64,000 bases of DNA from Clusia tigrina (Eukaryota; Arthropoda; Insecta; Diptera; Clusiidae). The DNA lies in assembly GCA_920105625.2 (NCBI GenBank), contig OV050033.1, positions 16,698,001-16,762,000 of the forward strand, written 5' to 3'. Of the stretch, positions 35,672-51,776 are shown in pieces. The translations under genes were made by a program, and so were the position numbers. The notes below the pieces were generated by a model, which had not been told where the DNA came from, did no database searches, and worked only from the letters and a program-made list of their open reading frames with translations. Position 1 is the first letter of the stretch. Each line of letters begins with the position of its first letter.

Positions 35672-37744
35672 TGTTCACTCTTTGTTTCACTCTGAGATCG
35701 CTCAGAAACTGAAGGCGTTAGGAAGCGATCCTTATTGGAGACTGGCATGAACCTCGAACACTATGTTTCCCATTATCAATAACTTCGAAATGATGCTTTC
35801 CTTCGCTACCGAATGTGTGACCTACATTGTAAGACGTGCTTTATTTAGTGACCAATCCACTTCAGAGTTTCCAGATGCTACAACTCACATTCTTATAAGT
35901 CTGTTAGGTAAATACTCGAATACTTCTTTGCGCTTTGGGTCATCTCCAGCTTTCCATTGCCTTTGCCCTGCAGACAGTTTAATGGTTTAGTTTTTCCGGT
36001 GATTTATGTACGTAAACACGACATGAAGACACCTATTAAATTGTTTTTCTTCCACAACTCTGATATGTTCTCATAGTCAAATGTACATTAAGAGAAACTT
36101 GATTCGAAACGGAAATCTTCGTAGACACCAAAAACACAAAGCAGCAAAAAAGAATCTTTTTTATTCGGTTTCTTCCCCCTTTTCTCTTTAGCAGCAATAG
36201 CACAAATTTGCACATAGACGAGAGTACTTCTTTGCTGAATACACGTACATAGATAGTTGCCGTGGTAGCCGCATTTACAAAGACATCAGCAAATGACTTT
36301 GGCATTATTTCTTCTGTCGAGATTACTTTTAGCCACTGAGCGACTGAGCGACTGAGCCAGTCAGACGGTCACCCAGCTAGCAAGCAAGCAGGACTGAGCC
36401 CATACCGAACCAAGACATAAAATTAAGAGCCGCTGTCATTGAAACTTCATTCATTCATTCATTCATTCATTGCAGCACACTGCACACTAATTCATTCATT
36501 CATGACAAAAGCAAAATGTATAAAAAATAAAAATAAGAAGAGAACTAAAATAAAATACTCGTACAAGACACAAAACATAAAAACGCAACAAGTAAATTAA
36601 AATATGAAGCATGAGGCACTTCCTCGCAGCTACCTTTTATTTCAATTCGTGTGTTTTTCGGTTGCCGCTGCCGCTGCCGCTGCCGCCGTTCTCTGTTTTT
36701 GGCCATTACAGCGCGCAGCACGACAGGTAGTCGTAAAACAATAATAAAAAGTTATAAAAGGCAATGGCAGAGGGAAAGTAGTAAAAGCCAAAAACAAGAA
36801 GACCGAAAGCAAAAATTGTAGTAAATTAAATTTTTCCTCTTAGTTGTAAAAATTCTTCAGCAAGTTCGGCGACTGGAGTGGTGGTGTGCAGTGCTGCTGC
36901 CGCAGGCACCACTACCACAGATGATCTCCAGCCGTGGGATAATTTTCTGAGCGTTCGTGCCACTTTTTTCTATGTTCGTTTCCTTTTGGTAGCAATTTTT
37001 TTTTTGCTTGTTTTGTGATGTTCAGCACGCAGGATATGCACTCCTTGAGAGTAATGAAGCGGTTGATCAGTTGAGTGTGTGTGTGTTAGTCACATACTGT
37101 GAGTGTGACTAAATCGTCAGGTTTAGGGTAGCGTGCAGAGATTTCTCTCCGTTTCTATGATTTATAAACTCTTTCAGAATTTCTGTTGTGGCTTTCAACA
37201 ATAGTTATATACTCTATATAAGATAACGATCGTGTAGCAACTCAGCAGAAGAATTTCAGTTAGAAATGCCATCCTTCTCAAGTTAACTTTGTGAGTCAAA
37301 ACTGGATGAGGGGTGATTGATGTTCAATATGAATAAAAGATGATTGTAAATTTGTATAAAGAGATTTGCAGATATAGGAGTACTCGTATTTGTTTCCAAT
37401 CTTTGATCCAACGTTGAAATCTTGACAGCTCAGATATTTGCAGAAAACAGTTAAATACCACTGATCAAGTATTATAGCTTAATAATTCGATTTGAACAAT
37501 GTTGTGATATATAGGAATTAAGTGCTTTCTCCAGTAGGCAATTGATATGATCGACGAAGCAAATGATGCCAGCTAAATGATACTACAAAGTGACATAATT
37601 GAATGGCCTTCCAAGATAAGATCAGCTTTATTTGCTTAGTGTATCCGACAGCTTCCAGGTAACAGTAGTTCCCTACTGTAAGTTTTAGAGTCCTTTATAA
37701 TAGGCTTCCATTTCTCTCAAATTGTATGGATACACTTTCATAGA
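35671..37744. other. No gene seen
   Basis: Intergenic. CATT tetranucleotide repeats at about 36449-36470 and 36490-36503; a GCCGCT triplet run at about 36664-36687. No coding region supported. Confidence 0.45.
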
Positions 37745-37870
37745 TCACCGCCTCTGTGGTGTAGTGGTAAGTATGCTAGTCTCACATTTGATGGCTGCGA
37801 ATTCCAATCCTGCCCGAGCATGGTCTCTAAAATGCTTCTTTCTAAATCTTTTTCTCTTCAAGTCGAAGGT
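37745..37870 (+). mobile_element. SINE-like element, copy A (tRNA-like head)
   Basis: A good pol III A box, TGGTGTAGTGGTAAG, starts at 37757. A degenerate B box (GAATTCCAATCC) lies at 37799-37810, 42 bases further on, close to tRNA spacing. It is followed by AAAATGCTTCTTTCTAAATC, as in copy B at 29.7 kb. It is not an intact tRNA: the acceptor arms do not pair and the B box lacks the conserved GGTTC. The 3' end diverges after about 37865, with no TAA tail. Confidence 0.65.
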
Positions 37871-40800
37871 CAATTGTTGGACCGACACACGATCAAATAA
37901 TGTCAAAAGGAGCAATGAAGTAAGTGTACCCATCACACAGCCACTGAGCAACAGTAGCAACGCTATATAAATGGAAGGGAATCAGTCTGGACTTAGTTTG
38001 TCGACTCATGCGACGATCTGAAAATTGGAGATCAGAGGTGATCCACCTGGAATGACGCCAGTCAAGGTGACTGGTGTACAAAAAGCGATTTGCACTTGGT
38101 TGTGGTTGATGAAGAATTGGGAAACTTCACTGAACTTATGAATGCAAAGATGTATATCCAAAGAGAAAGATTACCTCAAGTGAGACATGATCGGAAACTA
38201 AGGCAGAATCCAACAGGAATATTTTCTAGAGGACGAAAAATGTGCCAAAGAAAATCGCTGCACAAACAGGAGTCAACAAATGACGCTGCTTCAGTATTTG
38301 TTACCAGAAGATAGGGTATCATTATTCAACGCAGTTCTATCCTATTGTCGATCTAACGCTCTCTTACAAGCTTTGAATACTTTTTGAACAAATTCTTTCG
38401 GTTGAGTTGGCGGTTATAAACAACCCTTGGCTTGAATCTATCTATATAAACGCAATGCATAGTGTATCGAACTAAAAAGAGTTGATATTGAAGAATAAAA
38501 ATTAATCAACCCACTTGCTTATTGATCTACCAACGTATTAATCGGGGACAACCCAATCCATTCAAAGCGAACGTTCATGCTCTTCAGCGATTACTCATGC
38601 AAGAGAACAAAACTTACCCACACTTGCAAAACATGTTCACTTAAACAAGAAACTGATTGAGTCTGAAGCAGTGATCGCGTGGCATTGCTGAGAGATCGTG
38701 GGAAAAGGCCCAATGATGTGACTATCTGCACTTAACGCTTTCCTTAATTCAGAAGCTTCCAAGCATTGCAGAATCTGGCTTTGAGTATCTTCCAGCTGCC
38801 CTGGCAATCAAGTTCTCTGCTGGGTGTCCGACAATTTCGCGAACTCTTTCATATCCGCTGCATTCCCACACACACACACACACATGCATTTACACAGTGT
38901 TGCAATTTATGTGCCTGCTGCACGATTATCTGCAACTCTTCTGAGGCAGCTTCCGCTCGCTTTTCATTGATTTCGCAACTTGGCACAATTACCATACAAA
39001 AGCCGGGAAATTTCTCAGCAGAACCCGCAGAGCACTCCAAAGATACTCAGTTACTTTATGCAATTAGAAAAAGGTAATGAAAAAGAAATACGAGTACGAG
39101 AAATAATGCTACACAAAGACCAACCAAAGCGGAGACGAGCTGCTGCTGTTGCAACAACAATGATGGCACATAAAACAAAGACATGATGCATGCATGCATA
39201 GAAATACGTTCTAGTTCCACCGAGCGCAGCATAATCATACCTTGAAGATAGCGCATCTTCAGCTGGTGCCAATGGAACTACCTGTTCCAAAGGCGGCTGC
39301 ACTCTGCTGTGGGTAATCATGCTCTGTATTGCTGCTGACTGTGGTGTTTGTGCCTCCGTCCGTCCCTGCATCTAGCCAACCAAACAACTATCCGTCCGCC
39401 TGTCGGATCCGTCCATCCGTCCGTCCAGCCCCAGCGTCTGTCTGTCGCTTTTGTTTGTTGTTTTCTGCCACAAACGAAGTTCCACGAAAAATAAATAAAA
39501 ACGGAATATTTGAAATGAGAATAAGTAAGCACGCTGTATCCTACGAGTACAGCTCAGCACGGCACAGCTCTGGACCTGTATCTGCAGCACGTTCTTTTAT
39601 AAATTGCCGTGCCTGGGATACTTCTACTCATTTGGTTCTGGTTTATTATTTGGTGGCTATTCAGCCGCTTTAGTGTCTTATTTGACGCACTTTCCACCAA
39701 CAAGAAAGTCATCACTGAAAGAGCACCATTGCAAGTGGCAATGCAGGCCCTTTTTGAGACACCCTACACATAACGGAAAAGTGTTTAACATCACTGGGAG
39801 CAGTGTGAAAGGAAAGATCACAAAAAGATGTAGCAGAAAAAGTGGAGAGTTGAACAAGGGAAGGTAGACTACAAGTATATGGGTTCCCTCAAGCGACGTT
39901 CAAGGGCTCAAGAGATTCAAGTGACGCTGGAAAATACTACGAAACAAAAGAGATTCAAAGTCCCAAAATGTAAGAGTGTTATGTGGAGAAGCTACAAAAA
40001 GCACCAATCAGGAACGAGTAAGATCAGGAATAAAGATTATATAGCATCTGTAGATATCCTAGGGTTCGTATTCATTGTAGACATGTATAAGCAGTGATCA
40101 CATACAGTGCAGAAAATGCTGTAGCTGTGAAATAATCGATTATGTCCACAGAAACTTCTACTGGGGAGGAACTCGTATATAGCTGAACATATTTACAACT
40201 TCTGTGATCATCAATGAATTGGACGATAAAACTCTTAAAGTACCAATAAATGGTCTTCAAGCTAAAGCTAATGAAATAGAACTAAAGTTGTTGGGGTCCG
40301 CAAGAAACTACCCAGTTGTTGTTCACAAATTGTTGATAAAATGAACTGGAGATATACTCGAATACTTATTGGAATATATCAAATTTCAACTATGCAAAAA
40401 CAAATTGTTAAGAATGAAGTCTTAAAGAACAACGAACAACTCATTTGCTTTATAGGAAGAGGGAAACGCTAGGGAAGTGTTACAACACCTACAAAGAAGT
40501 CTCACCACATACAAAACAAATACTACTGTTGCTATGAAATAGTGAATAGTTCTGCAAAACGATGGAATTGAGAGTATCCTTGCTTAGTTCAGGAAACATG
40601 GATCGGGTCTTTAAAGCACGCGCAGTCCAGATATAAAAGAATGAGGTAATACCATAGCATTACAGTTGAAACATTAAAAACCATGAAATAAATTGAAAAA
40701 TAACAGCAGAAAATGGAACTAAAGGAGCTACCATATGGTAAAAAGGGAGGGGTTTATGAAGAGGATAAGTTGTTGTAAAGACAACTAAAGAGAACAAATA

Positions 40801-42165
40801 AACGAAATGTTATTAAGAGGACCTCCTCAATTATGGGATATAACTAAGGAATGTTTCTACCTCAACAGTTCCCATTACATTTTCCTTCTAAATCAGTTTC
40901 ATGAAGTTTTCCAGATGTCAATGCTTATACAAATGTTCTTATCTGTTTCACCATTCGACTGCTTGGTGTAGCGGATCAATAGATCTTGCTATCTACAGTG
41001 TAGCGCCCAAAAGTAGAGACGGTGTGAGTGTGCTGTGCGTTTTAAATTTACTGCGCTGCAGAGGATATGACTCATTCCCATAATTCAGTCTTTGTTCGTT
41101 GCGTCTGCTTTTGTTGTTTTTGTGGTTGTTGCTGTTTTGATTGTTGTTGTGTTTGTTTTTGTTGCTGTTCTTGCTGCTGCTGCTGTGGCTGCCTTTATTT
41201 ATTGTCTGCTATCTACTCATGCATGCAACAAAACATTGCTTTGGCAATCTTTACTTTGTGTGATCAAACCTAAGCGTCTTAGTTGCTTTTTCCTGTTTAT
41301 TTGTTGGTTCTTCGGTTGGTTCTTCGGTTGGTTGGTTGGTTGTTAAGCGTAGTTCTGGACGTCTTTTGAACGTAACAGGAAGCTAGGCCACACTTCTTAT
41401 ATTACTTTCTGTGGAATTGCTTAATACCAATGGAGTTGCACACAAAATCATGTCTTGTATAGAAGTGAGATACAAAATAAATAACTTCATAATTGTATAT
41501 ATGTATATACTATGTATGTATTTATATGTAAATAAATAAAGGCGAACACACACGCCTTAATCACATGCCACAGAAATGCTCCATTCTATTGTAGCAACTT
41601 AATCAAATTAAGTTGGTTGGCTTTCGGCGAACAAAGCGCCATCCACCAACCACACAAGGCCACCTTTGACAGGTGAGGAAATCTGAGGCAAACATTTTTG
41701 CACGCTATTCTCAGCGTCAATTTCATGTTTCATTTCAATTTTTCTTTTTTATTTTGTATTTGCTTATATTTATAAAAGTCCGCCAAATTCTTGAGTAATT
41801 TTTCATTTTGGTTCTCACGTCAAACAGGCGTAGTCCAGCCCTCACAGGCAACGATTTCAATACATTGAATTTTCTTCGAAGCTGTTTGCTGTACAGCAGC
41901 ACCAAGTCCTTTCAATAATGATGTGTTTAAGGACTCCAAATGTACATATGTTAAATATGAGCATTAACGAAAAACTGAACAGAGGGCTAATTAACAATTT
42001 CAGTGGCTATTAATTTTTGCTCTAGGGTAAAGGACTTTATAAGTTATTTTATATTTTTATGGCTTCTATTATTTTTATTGAGTTACTACATATTTTAGAG
42101 TGAATGTAGATTAAGGCACACTTGAGAATTTATTATTCTTGTTAATTGGAACCCGTTTATCTCAC
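37871..42165. other. No gene seen; CA, GTT and GGTT patches
   Basis: Includes a short CA repeat at 38870-38883, GTT-rich sequence at about 41100-41190, and TTCGGTTGG/GGTT repeats at about 41306-41342. Open frames of up to 114 codons show no recognisable domain. Confidence 0.45.
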
Positions 42166-42940
42166 TGAGTATATTAGTGTATATAATTGCAACCGTCATA
42201 CATACATTCATAAGTGGCACTACCACCGCATGTCGGTTTTGGCCGAGTCCAGAAAAGCGCGCCAGCTCGTTCTGTCCTGTGCTCGCTGGCGCCAGTTAGA
42301 GATGCCCAAGGTTGACAGGTCCTGCATAACTTGGTCTCTCCAACGGGGATGTGGTCTCTCCAACGGGGATGTGGTCTCTCCAACGGGGATGTGGTCTCTC
42401 CAACGGGGATGTGGTCTTCCTCTTCCTCGCCTTCCACCCTGGGGTGCCGTCTCGTAGGTCTGCCTTGCCGGAGCTTCTTCGTTCATACGCCAAACATGTC
42501 CAAGCCAGCGCAGCCGCTGTATTTTTATGTGCTTTATATGCCCATGTCCTTGTAAAGCTCATACAGCTCACTGTTCCAACGAATACGGTACTCATCGCGC
42601 ACGCGAAGAGGACCGAAGATCTTACGGAGTACTTTTCTCTCGAACGTCTTCAATGCATTCTCATCGCTATTCGCCAACGGCCAAGATTCTGCGCCATACA
42701 TCAGGACGGGGATGATGAGTGCCCTGTAGAGCTTAAGTTTGGTCTGTCGAGAGAGGACCCTGCTTTTCAATTGCCTACTGAGCCCATAGTAGCACCTGTT
42801 GGCAAGAGTGATTCTCCGTTTGATCTCCAGGCTGATGTCGTTTTTGGCGTTGATGCTGGTACCAAGATAAACAAAGTCCTTCACCACTTCAAATGTGCCG
42901 TCCGTCTTTCAGCCCTATCATGTTTCAAGGAAATAATGGT
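42166..42940 (-). pseudogene. Non-LTR retrotransposon reverse transcriptase C-terminus (RTE-like)
   Basis: On the - strand, 42887-42534 reads VKDFVYLGTSINAKNDISLE and onward through LANRCYYGLSRQLKSR, PVLMYGAESW and FERKVLRKIFGP to ELYELYKDMGI. This is the thumb and C-terminal region of insect endonuclease-reverse transcriptases. A one-base shift near 42536 moves the frame; the next part reads IQRLRWLGHVWRMNEEAPAR, then RGRPHPRWRD and QVMQDLSTLGISNWRQRAQD up to AKTDMRW. The N-terminal endonuclease and the catalytic palm are missing (5' truncation near 42935). A 20-bp tandem expansion interrupts the RGRPHPRWRD segment. Confidence 0.8.
42331..42411 (-). repeat. 20-bp tandem repeat, 4 copies, inside the RT coding region
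   Basis: TGGTCTCTCCAACGGGGATG is repeated four times without change on the + strand. Three extra copies add 60 bases, exactly 20 codons, so the frame on both sides is kept although the unit itself is not a multiple of three. On the - strand the added codons read HIPVGETTSPLE and then RPHPRWRD again, showing the same DNA read in all three frames. Confidence 0.95.
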
Positions 42941-43471
42941 ATAATTGGTCTTATTATTTATATAATTAATTTTATAAAATCATCTTTAACTGATCTTGAT
43001 AAGAAAAGGCAACGGAAAGATTGGCTTTAATGTTCAGAGTAAAGTAGATTCAACTAATCCATCTTTAATGAGGATTTCTACCACTCTAAAGACATACGTA
43101 TATGGAATTGCATCGGTGTGTGAGCTGCCAGTACTAAGAGCAGAGAATACAGAGAAATGACGCTTATTTTGCGCACACTAATACGTGTGCAAAACTGGTT
43201 AACCAATGATAAACAAACCTATCCATATAGGCAGCTAATGATAAACAAAGACAGTTATTTTTATATGTCAGAAAATTTGACGTTTAAGTGTCCCGCCTCT
43301 ATGATCTCGGGTAAGAGTAAGTACCAATGCAAAAACTAAGTGTTGACATTTCCCAAACAAATAAAATGTGCAATAATAGGAGAGATGTACCCATACTCCA
43401 ATAATGGGGTTAAATTTGCCTTGATTTATAAGTTGGTAATGGTTACCCACAGACCAAAGATGGATGAGTTT
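42941..43471. other. No gene seen
   Basis: AT-rich intergenic sequence. No element or gene recognised. Confidence 0.45.
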
Positions 43472-43540
43472 CTATAGGGTTATCCTATATTAGCAGAGGG
43501 TTGTACAATAGATCTTTTAGGTCGCAGTACATGACATACC
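43472..43540 (+). mobile_element. Solo 3' tail related to non-LTR family A
   Basis: CAATAGATCTTTTAGGTCGC at 43506 matches the 3' UTR of the family A elements at 19.6 and 34.2 kb, with an ACATT-repeat end at 43547-43560. No coding sequence is attached that I can recognise. Confidence 0.55.
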
Positions 43541-44079
43541 TCCCTTTACATTACATTACCCACAGACCTACCATAGAGGCAGAAATCCTTTTGGCAGGAA
43601 TACTTCGGGTGTCCAATGTGCAATTAATCAAAGCAATTACACTGCTCTTAACAATAAAGTACTCATTCTGAACTTATTTGAATTTCAGAGAGAAAAATAA
43701 CTAAATTGGTGGCACTGTTGCAAGATCCCGCTCACTAAGCACCAGGTATGAACTGAAATAAACACCTGAACTCCCCTCTCCTTGCGACTAAAATAAATAC
43801 GAGTTCATAGTTGAATACTCAATGTAAGCTCCTGTTATGCAATTCGACACTAACTCCTTGGATTCCAATTTGTGTGCTGCTGTTCTGGAAATCTACGCGA
43901 TCTTTATGTGTAGCTTGAATCAGCTCTACAATTATAATACTTATTGAATTATAGTGGCCACTTTGATTCCAGCTATTGTAGAAATCGCTGAACTATTAGG
44001 ATTATTTAGTCGTATTGCCTTCTCATAACTATAGAAAAATCAGTTATTTATCTTCCTCTTACATCATATTAGATAGTGT
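43541..44079. other. No gene seen
   Basis: Intergenic sequence. Nothing supported. Confidence 0.4.
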
Positions 44080-44158
44080 CTCCATTAACTTTTACCACAA
44101 CGAGCCATTGTATGTGCTTAAGTGTGCTTTTGCGTAGAAGGCTGCCACTCCTACCATC
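44080..44158 (+). mobile_element. Solo 3' tail of a non-LTR element
   Basis: CCACAACGAGCCATTGTATG followed by AAGTGTGCTTTTGCGTAGAA and GGCTGCCACTCCTACC matches, on the same strand sense, the tail inserted at 10.7 kb and the tail in the 60-kb array. Only the last ~80 bases are present. Confidence 0.55.
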
Positions 44159-44744
44159 TCCATAAACTTCTTTCATATCATTTCATATCAAAGTCGGAGG
44201 ACCCAACAAGGATATTGGTATTATTTTTAAGTCGAAGTATTCTCATATTTCATATATATACATGTATATGTGTATACTCTATTATAGTAACATTCTATTG
44301 CATTTTAGGTTGCGTGAGGCGTACTAATTCTTTTCTTTCAGATCCTCTGACTCTTCATCTGGACAAATTGTCTGTCACCTTTTTGGTATAAATTATTATA
44401 AAACATTCCACAAATTGTATATTCGAATGGTACAACCTTTTTCCAGATTGCCTGAACCCATTCCTCTTTCTTATATGGAACTCATTTCATCTATTGTCCT
44501 CTCTTAACTGAGGTGATATAACGTTGTCGTCGTAAACATGTAAACCAAGCATGATAGAATAGATTCTATCATTCTTGCTTGTAAACTAATAATTGAAATG
44601 ATGGAAAGAGATAGTTATATGTCCACCTTAACTATGAATGATCGTCGTTTCTCTCTTGTAGGACAAACTGTACAATGTTCGATATATGCTGGAATATCAA
44701 AAAGCTCAGCAAAGTCCTCGTTGGATTATTTCTGTACAATTTGT

Positions 44745-44945
44745 ATATGAGAATGTCCTTAGATCTGTTGGAAGTTGTGATAGTTTATTCATTCTCATTG
44801 ATCTTATTCATGAGAATGTCCTTAGTTCTGCTGGAAGTTGTAAGAGTTTATAAGTTAGTAACTTCTAAATTCGTTCTCACTGATATGATTCAAGAGAATG
44901 TCCTTAGTATTATTGGAAGTTGTAATAGTTTATAACTTATTAACT
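44745..44945. repeat. Imperfect triplicated segment (63 and 81-bp steps)
   Basis: GAGAATGTCCTTAG recurs at 44749, 44812 and 44893, each followed by TTGGAAGTTGT- or CTGGAAGTTGT-like sequence and an AGTTTAT. The spacing differs, so units carry indels. Immediately left of the AT microsatellite. Confidence 0.75.
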
Positions 44946-45000
44946 TATTCATGCTCAGGATCATTCGTGAGATATATGATAAATGAAGGCAATTTGTTTC

Positions 45001-49575
<4,575 letters not shown>

Positions 49576-49848
49576 TCACCGTTGAACTCTAAAAAAATCT
49601 GGAGATTTTCTCATGAGTTTTGATGCTTTTGGGTTGCCTGAAAGTGGTGCATCTTCAACACTTGTTGTGCCTCTCTTGAACTTTTTCACCCAAAGTCGAA
49701 TGGTGTCATAGGAGAAGGAAACCTCACCTATTGTGAGAAACACTTGATCATGAATATCCTTCACCGTGCTTCCATGCAAAATAAAATGGAATTGAATTAC
49801 TTCATGGCTAAGCAGACCCGTCTGCATCTGTGATGGATTCCAGATCAC
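49576..49848 (-). pseudogene. Mariner-type transposase N-terminal fragment
   Basis: The 90-codon frame includes a helix-turn-helix region of mariner type: VIQFHFILHGSTVKDIHDQV, then SYDTIRLWVKKFKRGTTSVE followed by DAPLSGNPKAS, resembling the usual xRWxxxFKxGxxSxEDxPRSGRP signature of mariner transposases. The catalytic domain and both inverted ends are missing. It need not belong to the C-terminal fragment at 18.6 kb. Confidence 0.7.
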
Positions 49849-49984
49849 AGAGATACTCCAGGGAACTGTAAAGAGGATGATTTCGCCCGTGAGGGTGCTA
49901 CCATACCCATTGAACCAGATGGGTCGAACCTTGGTATTCCGATTGCTACATGTAAGCTCTTAATTAATACAATATCCATCCATG

Positions 49985-50442
49985 CGATTGTTGAAAGGTA
50001 CAGGATGCAAAATACCTAGACAAACCTGGGCAGAAATTAAACCTGGTCAAGCCCTCAAAGGACTTAGTGTCTCTAAACAGACTATGTATAGGTTCCATAC
50101 TTAGTGTCCTAACGGGACACTGGGTACTCACAGTTGCAGTCTGGGAATTGCCTCTAACGACTTCTGCAGGAGTTGCATGGACGAGGAGGAGCAAGAGTCC
50201 ATTGAACACCTGTTATGCACGTGTCCAGCGCTGTCCAGAAGGAGGCGGACTTTCCTGGCCGAACACTTTCTGGACTCTTTGGGAGATATTTCAAACAGAA
50301 AGATTAACTCCATCAACTGCTTCATTAAAAGCTCTAAATGGCTCGGCCTTTGCAAGGGATTGTGTCTCATGCGGTATCATAAAGGGTCAATGATGGCGTA
50401 AGTGCGCCCTTCCGGCGGCCGCTTCCCCAACCTACCTTCGTC
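49985..50442 (+). pseudogene. Non-LTR retrotransposon C-terminus and 3' tail (family C)
   Basis: Fragments on + read QTWAEIKPGQALKGLSVSKQ near 50025, then VLTGHWVL near 50107. In a shifted frame it continues LGIASNDFCRSCMDEEEQES and EHLLCTCPALSRRRRTFLAE near 50140-50260. The Cys-x2-Cys ... His-x3-Cys arrangement is the zinc finger that follows RNase H in several non-LTR clades. At least one frameshift lies between LTGH and LGIASND, so the copy is broken. The 3' end contains GCGGTATCATAAAGGGTCAA and GGCCGCTTCCCCAACCTACC, a tail resembling those at 11.3, 44.1 and 62.6 kb. Confidence 0.75.
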
Positions 50443-51134
50443 ACGTACTGCAATTTTATCAGTTGTTTTCATATTATGATCTGATTTACCATTTACTTTG
50501 AACATTACTTCCTTTGCCTTATTTATACAGGAATTTCATCTTTTTGATGAGCCACGAATAATTCGATCTTACTGAATGAATCATGAATTAACAATATAAA
50601 TGCAAAGTGAATGAATCAATGATGCAGTTTCTAAATGCTCTACGTTAACTATCAAGGAAAGGGCAATTGCAATCCTTCTTTTATTTTCGTCCTTTGTGCA
50701 CATTAGTATTAAAGCAAAAAAGAATGAATCAAAAGGACCTTTATATATAAACCGATCGACCGATACAGTACACTAAAACAATCCTGTACCACCTATCACT
50801 AAAAGACTATTCTAGTCAGGATTCTCGCATTCGTAAACAGGGCTCTTCAGGTTTATTTATTTATTATTATTATTATTCAACTTTATTCTAATAAAGTAAT
50901 TATTACAATAAATGCACTTATTGAGTACTGGCCTTCGACTTTATTTGTTTACATTGAGTTTATTTGAGCAATCTTTGAAGATAGTTCAGCATAACTTTCG
51001 ATTTACTTAAATGAATAGGTGTAAAATTTTCACAACTTTCAGTCCAGATAGAATATTGTTGCAACATATTATCTTAAAGGACCCTCAGGGGTTCATTGGA
51101 GCTCCGGCAAAAAAGCAAATAAGCAGACTTAACT
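50443..51134. other. No gene seen
   Basis: AT-rich intergenic sequence with a short TTA/TTTA repeat at about 50851-50876. Confidence 0.45.
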
Positions 51135-51205
51135 GGGAGATATTATTATTATTATTTCTTGAAAAACAATAACTTTAGCTGCCAGGGCCTTCAGCTCGAA
51201 CTGGG
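51135..51205 (-). mobile_element. Possible SINE-like element, copy D (partial)
   Basis: On the - strand a TTCGAGCTGAAGGCC segment, then GTTATTG and TTTCAAG, are followed by a TAA-repeat tail. This resembles the end of copy C (TTCGAGACCAAGGCC, TTAATTATGG, TTCAAG, TAA repeats) with an internal deletion. Short and diverged, so only tentative. Confidence 0.35.
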
Positions 51206-51700
51206 AGATAACTGAGCTTCTTATTAGTTTACTTAAAGTAAAGTTTTTAAGTGAAACTGCTACGAAAGAGAGCATCTTTCTACAACTAGCAGAAAAGTAA
51301 ATAAATATATAATTAATTATTTTTACTATTTACAGGAGTCAAAGGACACGCTCGGCCATGCAATCAGTGCCAGCGCTTCTAAATGAATGAATGCGGTAAA
51401 ATTTCCATATATACATATGTGAGTGCATTTCAGACTCGTCTGCAGCCGAATTTCGTTCCGCATTTCCAGTGCTATAAACTCCGCTCTCACCTCGAGAAAA
51501 TGCACAGCACGAGTAATGGAAAGAGACACTCAGCGAGAGAGCGAAAGTGAGCTGGAAAGTGCGACTCGGGAACGTACGAACGCAGTGCTTCGCTGCCGGT
51601 TAACGAGCGCCGAAAAATACGCTACGCTAGAAACGAAGCACTCCGAAGATGTATTGGAATATTCAGAAAGACACGGGAAGGGCGGGCAGGGAGGTGGGTC
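51206..51700. other. Upstream flank of kek1; no coding region
   Basis: Becomes CpG-richer from about 51440, with GAGAGCGA and similar motifs near 51535. This probably holds kek1 regulatory sequence. I cannot identify specific factor sites with confidence. Confidence 0.35.
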
Positions 51701-51741
51701 TATGCGAGCCACATTTTGAGTACGCGTTTAATTCATTTTTC

Positions 51742-51776
51742 TTCAGTTCATGTCGATTAACCATGTTGAACGGTTG
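51742..51776 (+). promoter_or_regulatory. kek1: TATA-less core promoter: initiator and DPE for kek1
   Basis: TTCAGTTC contains a fly initiator (TCAGTT) with its A at 51745. Taking that as +1, positions +28 to +32 (51772-51776) are GGTTG, an exact match to the downstream promoter element RGWYV. +24 to +29 (GAACGG) matches the second half of the MTE consensus. There is no TATA box around -30. The exact initiator-to-DPE spacing is what makes this more than a chance match. What follows is the A-rich, CAA-rich sequence typical of long fly leaders. Other start sites may also be used. Confidence 0.5.

Noticed and set aside
40950..41000. Possible second tRNA-like A box (TTGGTGTAGCGG)
   Set aside because: No B box at the proper distance and no similarity to the SINE-like family in the flank.
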